This document shows, piece after piece, positions 1-11,323 of a DNA stretch of 64,000 nucleotides; the first letter of the stretch is position 1, and each line of letters begins with the position of its first letter. The position numbers and the translations under genes are program-made. The stretch comes from Datisca glomerata (taxonomy: Eukaryota; Streptophyta; Magnoliopsida; Cucurbitales; Datiscaceae), in NCBI GenBank assembly GCA_003255025.1, contig QANY01003900.1, positions 1,904,690 through 1,968,689 of the forward strand, in the 5' to 3' direction. The notes under the pieces are model-generated. The model did not search any database, was not told the DNA's origin, and saw only the letters and a list, made by a program, of their open reading frames with translations.

Positions 1-492
1 GATGGACTTTGAGATTTTTGGGATACCAAACTTCTCGAACTACTGAGGTGAGAAGTTATTCTTGGGATACCGAGAATAACTCTAATAATGCTTTGATTTA
101 AAAAGATATGAGAATACAAAAAAAAGTAATTTTTTTAATGGTCTTTGAACCACCCATTAAAAGTAATTTATTTTATTCATTTCTATGATACAAAATTCCT
201 CAAATGGGACATTCAAAAATAAATCTCTTTAACCTTTGCCTTAAAATAAAAAATGGATAGCATTTGATTAAATTTGGTAACCATTTTATAATGGGTATTG
301 TGGGGTGCTAATACCTTCCCCACACACAAACGACTCCGGAACCAACTTTGAGTTTTCGTAGACCAAAGAAATTTTCATCTTAAAATTGGGTGACCAACCA
401 CACCCTAAAATGATTGGTGGCGACTCCGAATTTTTTTTTCTTAAAAAATAAATTTTTTAATCGTCACTCCGCGTCGCACGCACGTTGCGGCA
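1..492 (+). repeat. 3' part of an Ogre/Tat-type LTR (copy B), cut by the window edge
   Basis: This stretch is clearly similar to 4,404-4,797 and to 14,546-15,000, sharing blocks such as GGGATACCAAACTTCTCGAAC, CCTTCCCCACACACAAA and CCTAAAATGATTGGTGGCGA with small differences. It ends in GCGGCA, the counterpart of the GCGACA end of the LTR at 15,000. Directly after it begins sequence matching the Athila-like LTR (23,939 onward). It is therefore the end of a second Ogre-type element inserted in that LTR. Its body lies left of the window. No gene is seen in it; the short open frame at 414-608 runs across the LTR/LTR junction and is not a gene. Confidence 0.8.
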
Positions 493-1239
493 AGTTCATT
501 AACCATATTAGCTTAAGAGATTTAGCTCATATTGAGCTTAAGAGAACATTTGAATACAACCATAACCGTTGCCAAGCTTACAGAAATAAAGTAGAGAAGA
601 AGATATAGTGAATTAAAGCAGGGAAAAGATGAAAGTAGAGTGGAGACTAAACGAATATCATCCCCCTTTTATCTTCTTCCTTGCGTCCTAGCTTCCCTTT
701 CCTGTCATTTTCCTTCCTTTTCTTCTCTACCAAATGTTAGCTAATTCTCAACAAAGGTGTCAGCTCTCCCTCCTAGAAAAGTATACTTGCAATATATTGA
801 GCCTCCAAATTAGGGCTTTAACTTCCAGCTAGGACACTTATCAAGCAATAACTGTTGCAGGGACCACCGGGAAAGCTCCAGTTCCAACTGGATAACTAAC
901 TTTTGGGGCGCACGAGTTTTTCTTCCTTTTTGAGCGCCGGGTGGATTAAATAAAAAAGTCCATGTCATATGTCCAGCTATGCTGCTATAGTGATATAGAC
1001 TTTCATGTTGCATCATCCTTTTTAGCCATTGCTCTTCCAAGAATCCCTCACAAAAACATATCATTATGCTTGATTTTGCTCAAAATCTACTACATAAGCT
1101 AAAAAGGTAGCTAAACTCTAAAAGATAACTATCAATAAGAAAATGGCACAAATAAGACTAGAAATTTGAGCATCATCCTTAGATTACTAATAAATTAACT
1201 TGAAACTGTATTGATAAATCTAATTTCTTGGAGTTATCA
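493..1239 (-). repeat. 3' LTR of the Athila-like element, partial
   Basis: The stretch matches 23,939-24,658 over its whole length (about 720-750 bp), for example GTTCATTAACCATA, AGCTTAAGAG and AAACTCTAAAAGATAACTATCA. On the minus strand it begins TGATAAC right after a purine tract, as LTRs of this group do. It therefore reads as the 3' LTR of the element whose 5' LTR is 23,243-24,658. The remainder of this LTR is displaced beyond the left window edge by the Ogre-type LTR at 1-492. The open frame at 810-1,064 has a counterpart in the other LTR (24,269-24,460) and is LTR sequence, not a gene. Confidence 0.85.
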
Positions 1240-1251
1240 AACCCCCAAACT
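1240..1251 (-). other. Polypurine tract of the Athila-like element
   Basis: On the minus strand the sequence reads AAGTTTGGGGGTT immediately before the LTR start TGATAAC, and just before it lies a CTCGAGGACGAG block. This arrangement (ACGAG, then AAGTTTGGGGG, then TGATA) is typical of Athila-like elements, where the tract primes plus-strand DNA synthesis. Confidence 0.75.
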
Positions 1252-2529
1252 TAAGACATTACTCGTCCTCGAGTGATGATAACTACGACAACCAAATTAC
1301 TAGATGATAAAGCAAAAGACACATATCTTCCACGTATCCAGTTCTATTTTAAATGGAAGCAAAAAAATTTTGCCCGTAAAATAACATGCTCAACAGCTCA
1401 ATTCATTCCTAAGAGAACTCTCAATTTTTTTGTTGAATTGAAATGCAATCCTAATTCCCTTAGTGAGTGTCTGTACTTGAAAATGGAGTTGCTTTCTCGG
1501 ATTGCTTAAGCTACATTAAACATAGATCCTAGGGTTAATTTTAGTGCTCAATCTAGGCAACTCAACTCAACAGTCAACCGCAAGTAGCATGAAGCTTATT
1601 AAACAAGGGGAAAAGAATTACATTCATGAATCATATAAAGAAAGTTTAAGCTCTAAGTTGCATTCCTTTTATTCCATTTAATTTTTTTCTGGCTTAGATT
1701 ACCTCTCATGTTATACTGCCTTTTTACGTGAATGGTTAAAAATTATGGTGAAGATACACGAGTACTCAATAATATAACAAACAATGCTGTTGAATTTCTT
1801 TTACTTTTGCTTTTATTATAGCAGGCTCATATCTCTAGTTGTCTTTTTACGCATATGGTCAACACTTGTGTTTAAGACACTTGATTACTCAGCATCATAA
1901 GATAGATTAGCCATTCTAACCTTTCTTTTCAATTTTTAAACATGTTAGTTTTTATTTTTAGGTCAATGGAGCAGCAAGGGTAACAAAAACTTTCTTAAGG
2001 AAATCCCCCCAAGCTTGAGCATTGATCATGATAAACTTGCTACAACACTGCTTTCTTGAAGTTTTAAGTTCCACAACGAACATTAAGCCTTACTCAAGTT
2101 TAAAGTGTCCTAAACCTCCCAAAAGTAGCTAACTCATCTGCAAAGTGCAAGAGGTAAGGGAACTATGCTATACACTTCCAAGTTTAACATTATTCAAGGG
2201 TAAATTTTTATTTTCATTTCATTTTTTCATTTATTTATTTTTATATTTTATTTATTGAGAAAACTACTGAAAGGCTAAATTAATAGCTAAAATAAGAAAC
2301 ATTGCACCAAAGATATACTAAAAAACCATTATCATAAATTAAAATATCTAAGGAAACCAAATAGAACGTAACATAATAAAAGGTGTCAGAAAAGAACTCC
2401 CATGATGCTGTTGCAGCAGCCCAATTGTCTCTATTACTTTGCTAAACTCCGTAGCCCTTCCCTTCCTTTGGAGTGGCTTGGAGGTCAGATATCCTCTTTT
2501 GCACACTTTGGAGCTCCTCCTGGATCTTG
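1252..2529 (-). other. Athila-like 3' untranslated region
   Basis: This is the non-coding 3' part of the Athila-like element, between the end of its third ORF (stop at 2,442-2,444) and the polypurine tract. It is AT-rich with many stops on both strands. The short open frame at 1,273-1,509 has no recognisable family. No host gene is seen. Confidence 0.6.
2442..2529 (-). pseudogene. C-terminal tail of the Athila-like third ORF
   Basis: If the 12.5-kb Ogre insertion and one copy of the TCCAC duplication are ignored, the minus-strand frame that ends at 15,006 resumes here without a shift. It continues for roughly 30 codons, rich in Gln, Glu, Lys and Leu like a coiled coil, to a stop at 2,442-2,444. 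This is direct evidence that the Ogre element landed in the 3' end of this ORF and that the ORF was still open there when it landed. Confidence 0.65.
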
Positions 2530-2534
2530 TCCAC
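2530..2534. repeat. Target site duplication TCCAC, left copy
   Basis: TCCAC directly precedes the LTR start TGTAGATACC and is repeated exactly after the LTR end at 15,001-15,005. A duplication of 5 bp is the standard length for gypsy integrases. Confidence 0.85.
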
Positions 2535-2733
2535 TGTAGATACCATATTTTGTCCGGTCCAATACTTTAAAAATATAAATTTTATTTTTTTGCTCATATA
2601 CTAGTCTAAGACTATGTGTATGATTTGAAAAATAGCTCAATGCCTAAAAAATAAGAAAATTTGTCCAAGGACTAAAAATAAAAAAAGGGAACAAAAAGAC
2701 TAAATTTATAAAAAGTGAAGCCCTAAGTTTGCC

Positions 2734-2742
2734 TATAAATAG
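2734..2742 (+). promoter_or_regulatory. TATA box of the Ogre LTR promoter
   Basis: TATAAATAG lies about 200 bp inside the LTR and is followed by purine-rich GAGAGAGAAAGAGAGG leader-like sequence. It is a good plant TATA box in the place expected for a retrotransposon U3 promoter. The start site would be roughly 25-35 bp downstream; this is inference. Confidence 0.55.
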
Positions 2743-3366
2743 AGGAGGTTTTTACTTGAAATGGGAAGATTTGGGGAGAGTGAGGAAGAGAAGAGATTTT
2801 AGAGAGAGAAAGAGAGGTTTTGAAAAAATAGTGAAAAAGAGAAAGAAAGAGAGTTTTCATTTCTATTCATCTTCCATCTTCTCATTTTTTTATTAAGGTA
2901 GTTCAAATCTCGTACATTTTAGTTTATAATATATTTTGTTCATTCTAATTAATCATATCTCTTATTCATACTCATGTATTTGATATTTCTTTCTTTCATT
3001 TTTCATATATAGGTTTGTTTGCTTATTCTTTATCATTTCTCCTACTTTTAATCTTAAGTTTTATTTTTATATATTGTATCTCTCTACAAGTTTGATTATG
3101 AGAATTTTTTTGTCATCAACTCGTTCAATGAGAATGAGGATAAAATTTTGGGGGGTATAAAATTAACTCAATGTGAATCAACCATTTAATGGGTTGAAAG
3201 TGTACATTTGATCAAAAGATCTCCTATTATAATTTCTCATACATAAAAATGCATAAAACAGAGAGTAAAACATCTATACAAGATTATGCAAATATTTAAG
3301 TTTTGATTTTTTTTATGTTCTTACAAATCTTCTCTTCTTTTCTTTTTAATTTTTTACCATCATTTT

Positions 3367-3800
3367 TGTGACACATGTTTGAAATAGTTACCATCCATGA
3401 TCATTCCTAGCAATGAAGGAAGAAAAGAAAAATGGTAATTAGTGAATTAAGTGGTAAAAAATGATATACTTATATCCCAAACAAAAATTATTTCATTTTG
3501 AAAGTTTTATGGATTTTCTTCAGTGACACTTGTTTAAACTAGTTACCATCCATGATCATTCCTAGCAATGAAAGAAGAAATGAAAAATGGTAATTAATGA
3601 ACTAAGTAGTCCAAAATAAAAAATGATATATTTATATCCCAAACAAAATTATTTATTTATTTTTAGTGACACTTGTTTAAATTAGTTACCATTCATGATC
3701 ATTCTTTTGATATTTGATTAGCATTGGGTGAAGAAATAAAAAATGGAAATTAATAGATCATGTAGTAAAAAAAGTATGCTCATTCTAATTATGTATGAAA
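3367..3800 (+). repeat. Three imperfect repeats of about 150 bp inside the Ogre LTR
   Basis: The block GTGACACTTGTTTAAA followed by GTTACCATCCATGATCATTC begins at about 3,367, 3,522 and 3,665. Each copy goes on with a GAAGAAA...AAAATGGTAATTA segment; the third is the most diverged. The 3' LTR lacks this part because of the internal deletion, so its copy number cannot be compared between the two LTRs. Confidence 0.8.
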
Positions 3801-3918
3801 TTAAGCATTTTTTCATAAAAAATTTATTTTACACATAAAAAATTCATTATTAATTTATTTAGTAAACAATTATATATATATATATAAGTAAAAAACTGAA
3901 AATTAAAAAAAAAGGACA

Positions 3919-3968
3919 GAGGGTGACGTCACCCTCCGTCACTTTACAGAGGGTGATGTCACCCTCTG
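3919..3968. promoter_or_regulatory. Two adjacent palindromes with TGACGTCA core in the Ogre LTR
   Basis: Positions 3,919-3,936 read GAGGGTGACGTCACCCTC, a perfect 18-bp palindrome centred on TGACGTCA. Positions 3,947-3,968 have ten-base arms (CAGAGGGTGA and TCACCCTCTG) around a TG centre, that is, the same unit with TGATGTCA. TGACGTCA is a known palindromic binding site of plant bZIP (TGA-type) factors. An enhancer role is inference. Confidence 0.6.
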
Positions 3969-4794
3969 TAAAAAAAAATTTCTTTTTGTATTTTAAATTT
4001 TTTTTTGTTGTTTACATTTTATTTTTGTTATTTTTATTTTTGTTTTTTTATGTTTGTGTATTTTCCTATTTTTTTCAGTAAATATTATTGGTTTGTTTTA
4101 ATTTATTTTTATACATATTTTTAATTATTCCACGTCTTGTTTCATTATTTTCACCCCTACATATTCTTTTTTAAAACTTATCATATATGTTTATCATCTC
4201 TAACATTCCTTTCCATTATTCTGTTTTTATTTATAGTTGTTATCTCTTCTTATTTATTTATGCATTAATGTCATATGTCGCGGTTGTATGTGATTATTAT
4301 TTTATTTTTTTATCATCAGAATTGACGCTCGTAAATTAAAACCATAACAATTTGATTTAAATTTTATAAATTTCTTTGTTTAGTTTTCACTAAAAAAATT
4401 ATCCGATGACGGACTTTAGAATTTTGGGATATCAAATTTCTTGAACTACCGAGGTGAGGAGTTATTTTTAGGATACCGAGAGTAACTCCAATAACACTTT
4501 GATTAAAAAATAATTTTTCAATGGTCTTTATACCACCCGTTGAAGGTAATTTATATGCTCATTTTTATGATCCAAAATGTACCAAATGGGACATTCAAAA
4601 TTGAATTTTTTAACATTATTTAAAAAATAGTAATTTAGATAGTAGTTGATTTGATAACCATTTTTCATAATGGCGGTGTGGGGTGCTAATACCTTCCCCA
4701 CACGCAAATGACTCTTGAACTAACTTTAAATTTTCACAGACCAAAATATTTGATTTTAAATTTGGGTGATCAATCACGCCCTAAAATGATTGGT

Positions 4795-4815
4795 GACCAC
4801 TACGATAAATAATTG
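4795..4815 (+). other. Decayed primer binding site fused to the LTR
   Basis: TGGTGACCACTACGATA resembles the TGGCGACTCCACTGGGGA-like PBS that I associate with Tat elements, with a small gap. In the intact LTR copies TGGCGACTCC also occurs about 60 bp before the LTR end. A deletion between these two similar stretches would give exactly this junction. I recalled the PBS family form from memory and did not check it. Confidence 0.4.
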
Positions 4816-5461
4816 GTCTAACCATCTTTAGATAAATAGAGAGTCAAGTCAAAATTTAATCATATGCTATCATTTTGTATGGTTCTTTGTTTGTTTATTT
4901 GATTCATTATTTTTTTTATAATTCGTGTCTGTAGTTGTACATAAATCTTTTTTTTTACGAAACATATTTCTTTATATAATTTCCAATTTCACACATATAC
5001 ACTAGCTCTATACCTGGGCTTTCCCTTTAGGATTAACGAGAATGAATTGTGGAATGCCTTCGTGGAACTACGGTTCTCGTGCAAACTCACAGAAGTTCTC
5101 ACTCAGATCGACCATTTTGGGATACCATTTGGGGGGCCCTGTTACTCCGTTCGGATAATAGTGAGGACAACCTGAGAGCCTATTAAGAGATTTGAGTGCC
5201 CAACCACACATGCATTTTATTTTTAAAACCTATCTCATGACCAATGTTTGATAGAAATAGAGATTCTGCTTAACTACGATATCTGATTAACTATGATATC
5301 TGATTAATTTTGTTCATGTATATATGTTCTACGCTATTTAAACATTTCTTTTCTTTCCCTTTGTTTTACTTCTGACTTCGTCTTTCCTTTTTGCATACAT
5401 GCATCACGTTGCGTACTAGGGATTGTAGAGAAGTATTCAATTTATTTATATTTTAGAGACC
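4816..5461 (+). other. Untranslated leader of Ogre copy A
   Basis: This is non-coding sequence between the PBS region and the first ORF. It contains CT- and T-rich tracts and a short direct repeat (CTATGATATCTGATTAA) around 5,274-5,308. No gene is seen. Confidence 0.5.
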
Positions 5462-7357
5462 ATGACCTCTACTCCGAGTGTGATAGAAGATCAAGTTACA
5501 GTAGCCCAATGGTCAGAGGAAACGCAGAAACGAAAAGGAGATTGTCTGGAAAAAGAGGATGTCATTCTTCTACCAACAATCACTAAGATAGAGTTCTCAC
5601 ACACTAACTTGGAAAGGTTGAAGAAGATATGGGAGGATTTTTCACCGGAGCATAAAATTTGTTTGTCGGCAATATGGTCACATCACTTATCTTCTATATA
5701 TTACAGTCAATGCTCTTGTTCTTGAGGCTTTAATACATTTCTGGTACCTTTTGTACAGATGTTTCACCTTTGGAACAATTGATCTTACTCCTACAATTGA
5801 AGAATATCAAGCCCTACTGAACGTCCCGCTATAAAGCACGGATAAAGTTTATAACTACAAAAAAAGCTCACATTGAATAGAGCTTTATCCAACCTCTTGG
5901 GTACTGTCCATCCATCTGAGATTGAGAAAATGTTGAAAGTCAAAGGGGGGAATGAGTGTGTGCCGCTGGATTACCTCTTAGATCTCGCCTAAAAGGTCTT
6001 AAAGGAAGATAAGGGTATGGCTCTATATGCTCTGTGTATATACGGCACTGTGTTGTTTTAAAAAATTCAAAGTTATATGGATGATAAAGTGATAAAAATG
6101 TTCCTACAAGTTGAACATGGTGTTAACCATGTTATCTCAATTTTAGCTGAAACTTTTCGTTCCTTAAATCACATACAAGCGCTTGGAAAAGGAAGTTCAT
6201 CGGCTCTCCATCTCTTTTGTGTATTTGGATTCTCAACCATCTAAGATGTCCACCAGATTTTAAATGTCCTCAAGTTAAGTTTTCAAGTCAATGGATGAAG
6301 ACGAGAATCTCCATTGCAGAATTTGGAATGGCCAAGTGGAATCTGCTTTCCACAAAAAGGGTGTGGCTCTCACATCTATCAAAGTTGAAAGATGAGGATG
6401 TTATCTGGAAAGCCCAATAGATGCCATTGACATCGATGATCTACAAATGTGGTGACTATCAATGGGTCCCGCTCCCAGGACCATGGGGTTGTACTAGTTA
6501 TGCTCCGTAAATAGTGCTCCGTCAACTATACATGAGACAGTTTGTCCCTGCCATGCACGCATTAAAGGACATTGAGATCGGTTATTATTCTCAAGATATT
6601 GAATCAAACTTGCAGCAGCTAATTGGAGCTTAGAAAATAATAAGAACAGTGCGAAATGTGAAGAATCACATGAATTGCACGAAGGAGTATGAAACGTGGC
6701 TTGAGAGCAGAGGCAAAGTAACTATTGCCTTACTAGTTGAGGATTTACAATCACACAAGTTACCAGAAGCTTATCAGGAGATTATTAAAAATGAGGAGTG
6801 GGATGAGTTATATGAGGAGTGTCAAAAGAATTTAGCCCTCTTGGAAGAAAACAAATGCCTAATAGTCGAGACGAATTTGTCTGGCCAGCACAAGATCAAA
6901 GCGGAAAAACAACTCAAAGATTTGAGAAACAAAATTGATGATCAAGAATATCTGAAGCGGAAAAACTTAGAGTTGGAAACTGACACTCGCAAACTTAATA
7001 ACAAAATCAGAAGGATGGCAGAGGATAATGAGAATTTACGAGTGGTAATCTATGAACAAGTGGATCAAATCATGAAGCTAGAAATGAAAAATAAGCTTGT
7101 ACAAGAGGTTTTAGAAGAGGTTAAAGGGGATGTCGATAAGAAGAATGCGTACATCACTTGACTCATCACAACGAATCGCTGATAATTTACAAGTTGATTT
7201 AGAGAATAAAAAAGTTAGGAAGGCTGAGTCATCAAATGATAGTGAAGAACAAGCATCATTTTTGAAAAAAAAAAGTGTTTTGCCCAGCCATCCTAATGGG
7301 GAGAACTTGTCTAAGTTCTTGGAAGAAATCAACAGAGATTTGGGTCATTTTGTATAA
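5462..7357 (+). pseudogene. Ogre ORF1 (protein of unknown function before gag), degraded
   Basis: Ogre/Tat elements carry an additional ORF upstream of gag whose role is unknown. The start ATG at 5,462 follows the leader. The first 87 codons are open, and after a frameshift a segment with TFGTIDLTPTIEEYQALL-like sequence (about 5,765-5,830) is recognisable as the conserved part shared with the DUF7745 family. Stops interrupt 5,830-6,650. From 6,649 to 7,161 an open stretch of 170 codons is highly charged and heptad-like (a long coiled coil), continuing in another frame to 7,357. It is broken by at least three shifts or stops. The family link rests on pattern recognition. Confidence 0.65.
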
Positions 7358-7629
7358 ACTCATATGGTGGAGTAGTGTAGTTTGACTTCTAAATACTTAA
7401 ATGTAGTGGATGGCTCTACTAATTGAATGAAATTGAGTACTTTTGGACTTTCACTTTGCGTAATATCATTTCTGATGCATAAATTCACTTTCATTATTAT
7501 TATTGTTATTATTTATTCTTCTTTGCAAAACATACCATCTCATTGTCTTATTTTTTTTATTAAAAAAACTTTTCATAGATAGCCCGTCAACTCCGACATC
7601 CTTATCGAATGTGAGCTCAAGTTAGGGTC

Positions 7630-9911
7630 ATGGACGAGCAAGAAAGAGAGCAATCGCGAGAGAAAATGAAAGAAGAAATTAAGGAGCTGAAAGAGCAAAT
7701 GGAAAGAGTCCTAGAACTCCTCGCCGCGAGTAAGGGAAAAGATTGTCTTGAAAATTCGCAAGGGGCTCAATCATCACAAAATCAATTGTCAAACGATACT
7801 CCACCTTACCCTCCTAGGTTCACTCCAACCTATCAACGTCATCAGACTGACCACTTTCAACATGCTTCACCACCAGTAAATATCCAGCATTATCCATTTC
7901 CAAGTGTCTAGGAAATGATGCAGACAAGAAAAAGTGGGTACAATCCATCCACAATGGCACCTGGCCACAACCAAGTTTTCACCCCACAAGGCGAACTCGC
8001 TAATAAGCCAATCATCATACCCGATGTTGATGACCCAAAGGGGCATAGGCCTGTTACTAAACCAAGCGACCGTCGAAAGATAAGCTAGAATTTTTAGAGG
8101 AAAGATTGTGCGCCATTGATGGTCAGATGTATATGGTACCATTGATGCCACCCAATTATGTTTGGTCCCAGATGTTACCATGCCACAGAAATTCAAACTA
8201 CCTGAGTTTGAAAAATATGATGATAGTACATGTGCGAGAAGCCACCTTAATATGTACTGCAGAAAGATGGCTATTTGTGAAAATAATGATAAGCTGCTGA
8301 TTCATTTCTTTCAAGATAGCTTGACAGGGGCTGCATCTCGCTGATATATCCAATTGGATAACCAACATATTCAGAGGTGGAAAGATTTAGCCAATGCTTT
8401 CTTAAGACAATACAAGTACAACATAGACATGGCTCCTGATCGTCTGGATCTACAAAGGATGGAGAAAATGCCTACTAAAGCTTTAAAGAATATGCGCAAA
8501 AGTGGAGGGAATTAGCTGCTCAAGTACACCCCTTGTCAGAAAAGGAGATGGCTACAATGTTTTATCAACACCTTGAGATCTTCATTCTACGAAAGGATGA
8601 TTGGAAATGCTTCAATAACAACTTCTCTGACATTATAGTGATTGGTGAAAGGATTGAATATGGGGTAAAGAATGAAAGAATTTTGGAAGTCGTATCTGAT
8701 ACATCATCCGTAAAATAGGGGTCCCCGTTGAAGCGGGAAGAAAGGGATGTACAGACGGTTAATTTTGGGTACCCATCACAAGCTTCAAACTCGAGGTCGG
8801 GATTTCCAAAGTATAGTGAAGGGCCCAAATCTGTGACATCATATGTGGCAAATACCTCACAAATTTTTTAAAATTATCACTCTCAACAATCAGCATTTCA
8901 AAACAACCCGAGACCCGGTTTTAGACCACCGACTCACCAGTAAAATGTTGATCAGGCTGATCAGCCTCTATGGGGAAATAGAAATAATCAACATTTTGTC
9001 CAATATTATCCAATCCCCAAGTCATATACAGAACTCTTACCTCAATTGATACAGAATAATCAATTGGTGTCAATTCCTTATGAACCTCTACAACCACCAT
9101 ACCCAAGGTGGTATGATCCGACTGCTCGCTGTAATTATCATGCTGGGGCAGTGGGACATTCGACTGAGAATTACATGGGATTAAAAGGTAGAGTACATGC
9201 ACTAATCAAGGCTGGATGGTTGAATTTCAAAAAGGCCAATGGGAATCCATATATTAATTTCAACCCTATACCAAATCATTGGAATCCTACCATAAATGCA
9301 ATTGAGGAATATTTTTCATATGGAAAGAGGGACGTGGAAGATGTGAGCATGTCAATGGAAACACTTTTCATCTTCTTTCTAGAGCAGGGTAAACCTCCCC
9401 AACACGCTCAGAGGATGAGGGCATTTCTAAGAAGCATATGCATGACTTCGATTGTTTGTTTCATAAGAATGTGACGGGGCATACAATTGAGGAATGTGCT
9501 GATTTTAAAATGAAAATACAAAAGTTGTTGGATACAAAGATACTTACAATAAGTCATAAAGGAGAAAGGGAATACCAGGAAGATGACTCTTTAGTCCTCA
9601 TGATAACTAAAGAATCATCTGAAATTAATGTTGAAATGTCGTCCTATATCCTAAATCTTCTCACAATACATGACGAGGAAAAGTCAACTCACACCACTAC
9701 GTCTTATGCTCCAATGCCTATCACCATTCAAATACCGGGTGTGTTTTCTTACAAAGATTCAAGAGCAGTACCATGGACGTACGGATATGAGGTCATTACA
9801 AGCGGTAGTGACAAAACTCAAGAACTAAATTCGTCTGACCTCGATCTCCCCATAACTAATATTTCAGGAGTAGGTGGAATGACGAGGAGTGGCAGATGCT
9901 ACACGCCATAA
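7630..9911 (+). pseudogene. Ogre gag, degraded
   Basis: The nucleocapsid precursor packages element RNA. It starts at ATG 7,630 with a charged coiled-coil N-terminus (93 codons), then shifts frame. The core capsid region is visible at about 8,160-8,720: PEFEKYDDSTCARSHLNMYC, LLIHFFQDSLTGAA, then KDLANAFLRQYKYN, and further on IGERIEYG. Two knuckle-like blocks follow: CNYHAGAVGHSTENY at about 9,130 and CLFHKNVTGHTIEEC at about 9,450, in the CxxH...GH...C form usual for this group instead of CCHC. At least four stops or shifts break the frame, so no functional Gag can be made. Confidence 0.8.
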
Positions 9912-9914
9912 GTT

Positions 9915-10915
9915 TTGAAAACGGATAAAAGCGATGAGTTTGAAAGGCAAAGGAAAGGGAAGGCCAAAGAAGGCGACAATGGTCATGAATTCCAAAGAAA
10001 AATGCATGGTGGCCAAATGATAGACCTAGATATAATAAGAGGTACGAAGAAAGAAAGAGGAGTGTCTGAAGAAGAAGTATGTGAATTTTTGAAGCTCATC
10101 AAACAAAGCGAGTATAAGGTGATAGAACAACTTAATCGCTTACCTGCTTGCATATCTTTAATGTCACTCTATCTGAATTATGAACCACATCGCCAAGCAT
10201 TATTGAAGGTTTTGAATCAAGCATATGCCTGTCATGACATTACGGTGGAGAAGTTGAGTCGAATTGTGGATATAGTACCACACCAAATTTTATCATTTTC
10301 ATAGATGACAAAATCTCTGCCGATGGTACTGGACACACCAGAGCTTTACATATATCCGTGAAATGTGGGGAATATGTTGTTGTAAAAGTATTAATTGATA
10401 ATAGCTCATCTCTAAATGTAATGCCAAGATCCACACTAGCTAAGCTTCCTGTGGACGCAACACATATGCGACCGAGCATGATGATAGTAAGCGCATTCGA
10501 TGGTAACCGAAGAGAAGTAGTCGGAGACATAGAGATACAAATTCGAATCGGACCATGCTTATTCAATATTATTTTCCAAGTGATGGACATAAATCTAGCA
10601 TACCGTTTTCTAGGTCGACCATGGATTCACTCTGTTGGGGCAATACTGTCTTCATCACATCAGAAGATGAAATTTATAATGGATCATAAACTCATTTGTA
10701 TATATGGGGAAGATGATTTTTTGGTATCCAAGCCGGCTACCATGTCGTATGTTGAGGCGGCAGAAGAAGCATTGGAGTGCTCATTTCGATCATTTGAGAT
10801 TGCGAACATTACATTTTTTGCTAGTGGGAAACTCACTCCAACATCAAGCCTATCAAAAGCATCTCAGATGGTGGCAAAGTTGATGATAAAAGGGGGATAC
10901 AAGCCAGGCAAATGA
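9915..10915 (+). pseudogene. Ogre protease region, degraded
   Basis: This is the aspartic protease that cleaves the polyprotein. The open stretch at 9,915-10,304 is the linker; a shift then leads into ISADGTGHTRALHI and, at 10,358-10,915, VLIDNSSSLNVMPRSTLAKL. The latter is the active-site block in which this lineage has D-x-G-S-S; here the glycine is serine. The second conserved block LGRPWIH follows at about 10,600. One frameshift separates linker and protease. The altered active site suggests it would be inactive even if translated. Confidence 0.75.
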
Positions 10916-11323
10916 CTCATGGGTAAGCATCAAGGCATAAATACGTTAATCGAGTGGGACAAGAATGAACAAAGGTTTCGGATTGGATATAGACCGACCA
11001 AGGCTGATAGAAGGATAGTGGAAGCTCAAAAGAAAGAAAAGATGATTACTAGGCTCGAAAATAGGGAATTCGATATGGAAATGGCGATCATACCCCATAT
11101 TTCTAAGTCCTTTAGAAGTGGGGGAATTTCATTCGAAGAACAGGTTATAGTAGAGCAGTACGACCTTAAAAATGATATCGCCGAGTTTTCAATATCCACA
11201 ATCTTAGAAAAATCATCAAGTGCAAGTACAAAGGACTTGGTTTCTCGATACGATTCAGATCATGAGCTTAACAATTGGGACATCACCGAGCTACTAGTGC
11301 TTCTCGAGAATTTTCAAGAGTAA
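10855..11323 (+). pseudogene. G-patch-like segment after the Ogre protease
   Basis: After the protease the frame runs into KGGYKPGK, a stop, then GKHQGI and FRIGYRPT, matching the glycine-rich G-patch-like motif GYxPGKGLGKxxxGI found in Tat elements. G-patch domains bind nucleic acids or helicases; their role in these elements is not settled. A single stop at 10,916-10,918 interrupts the motif. The rest to 11,323 is an open acidic stretch that ends at a stop just before a possible splice donor. Confidence 0.6.

Larger units (their letters stand above)
2535..4797 (+). repeat. 5' LTR of Ogre-type copy A
   Basis: The LTR begins TGTAGATACC. From about 3,972 it matches the 3' copy (about 14,126-15,000), sharing blocks such as TTTTTTTCAGTA and ATTATTGGTTTGTTTT. 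At about 4,795 the similarity stops: the last 60 or so bases of the LTR present at the 3' end (to GCGACA) are missing, and sequence resembling the start of a primer binding site follows at once. The LTR contains a TATA box, three 150-bp repeats and two palindromes, described separately. A length of over 2 kb is normal for Ogre LTRs. Confidence 0.8.

Noticed and set aside
3860..3885. TA-rich run as a possible microsatellite or MITE end
   Set aside because: A short (TA)n stretch within the Ogre LTR; no inverted ends.
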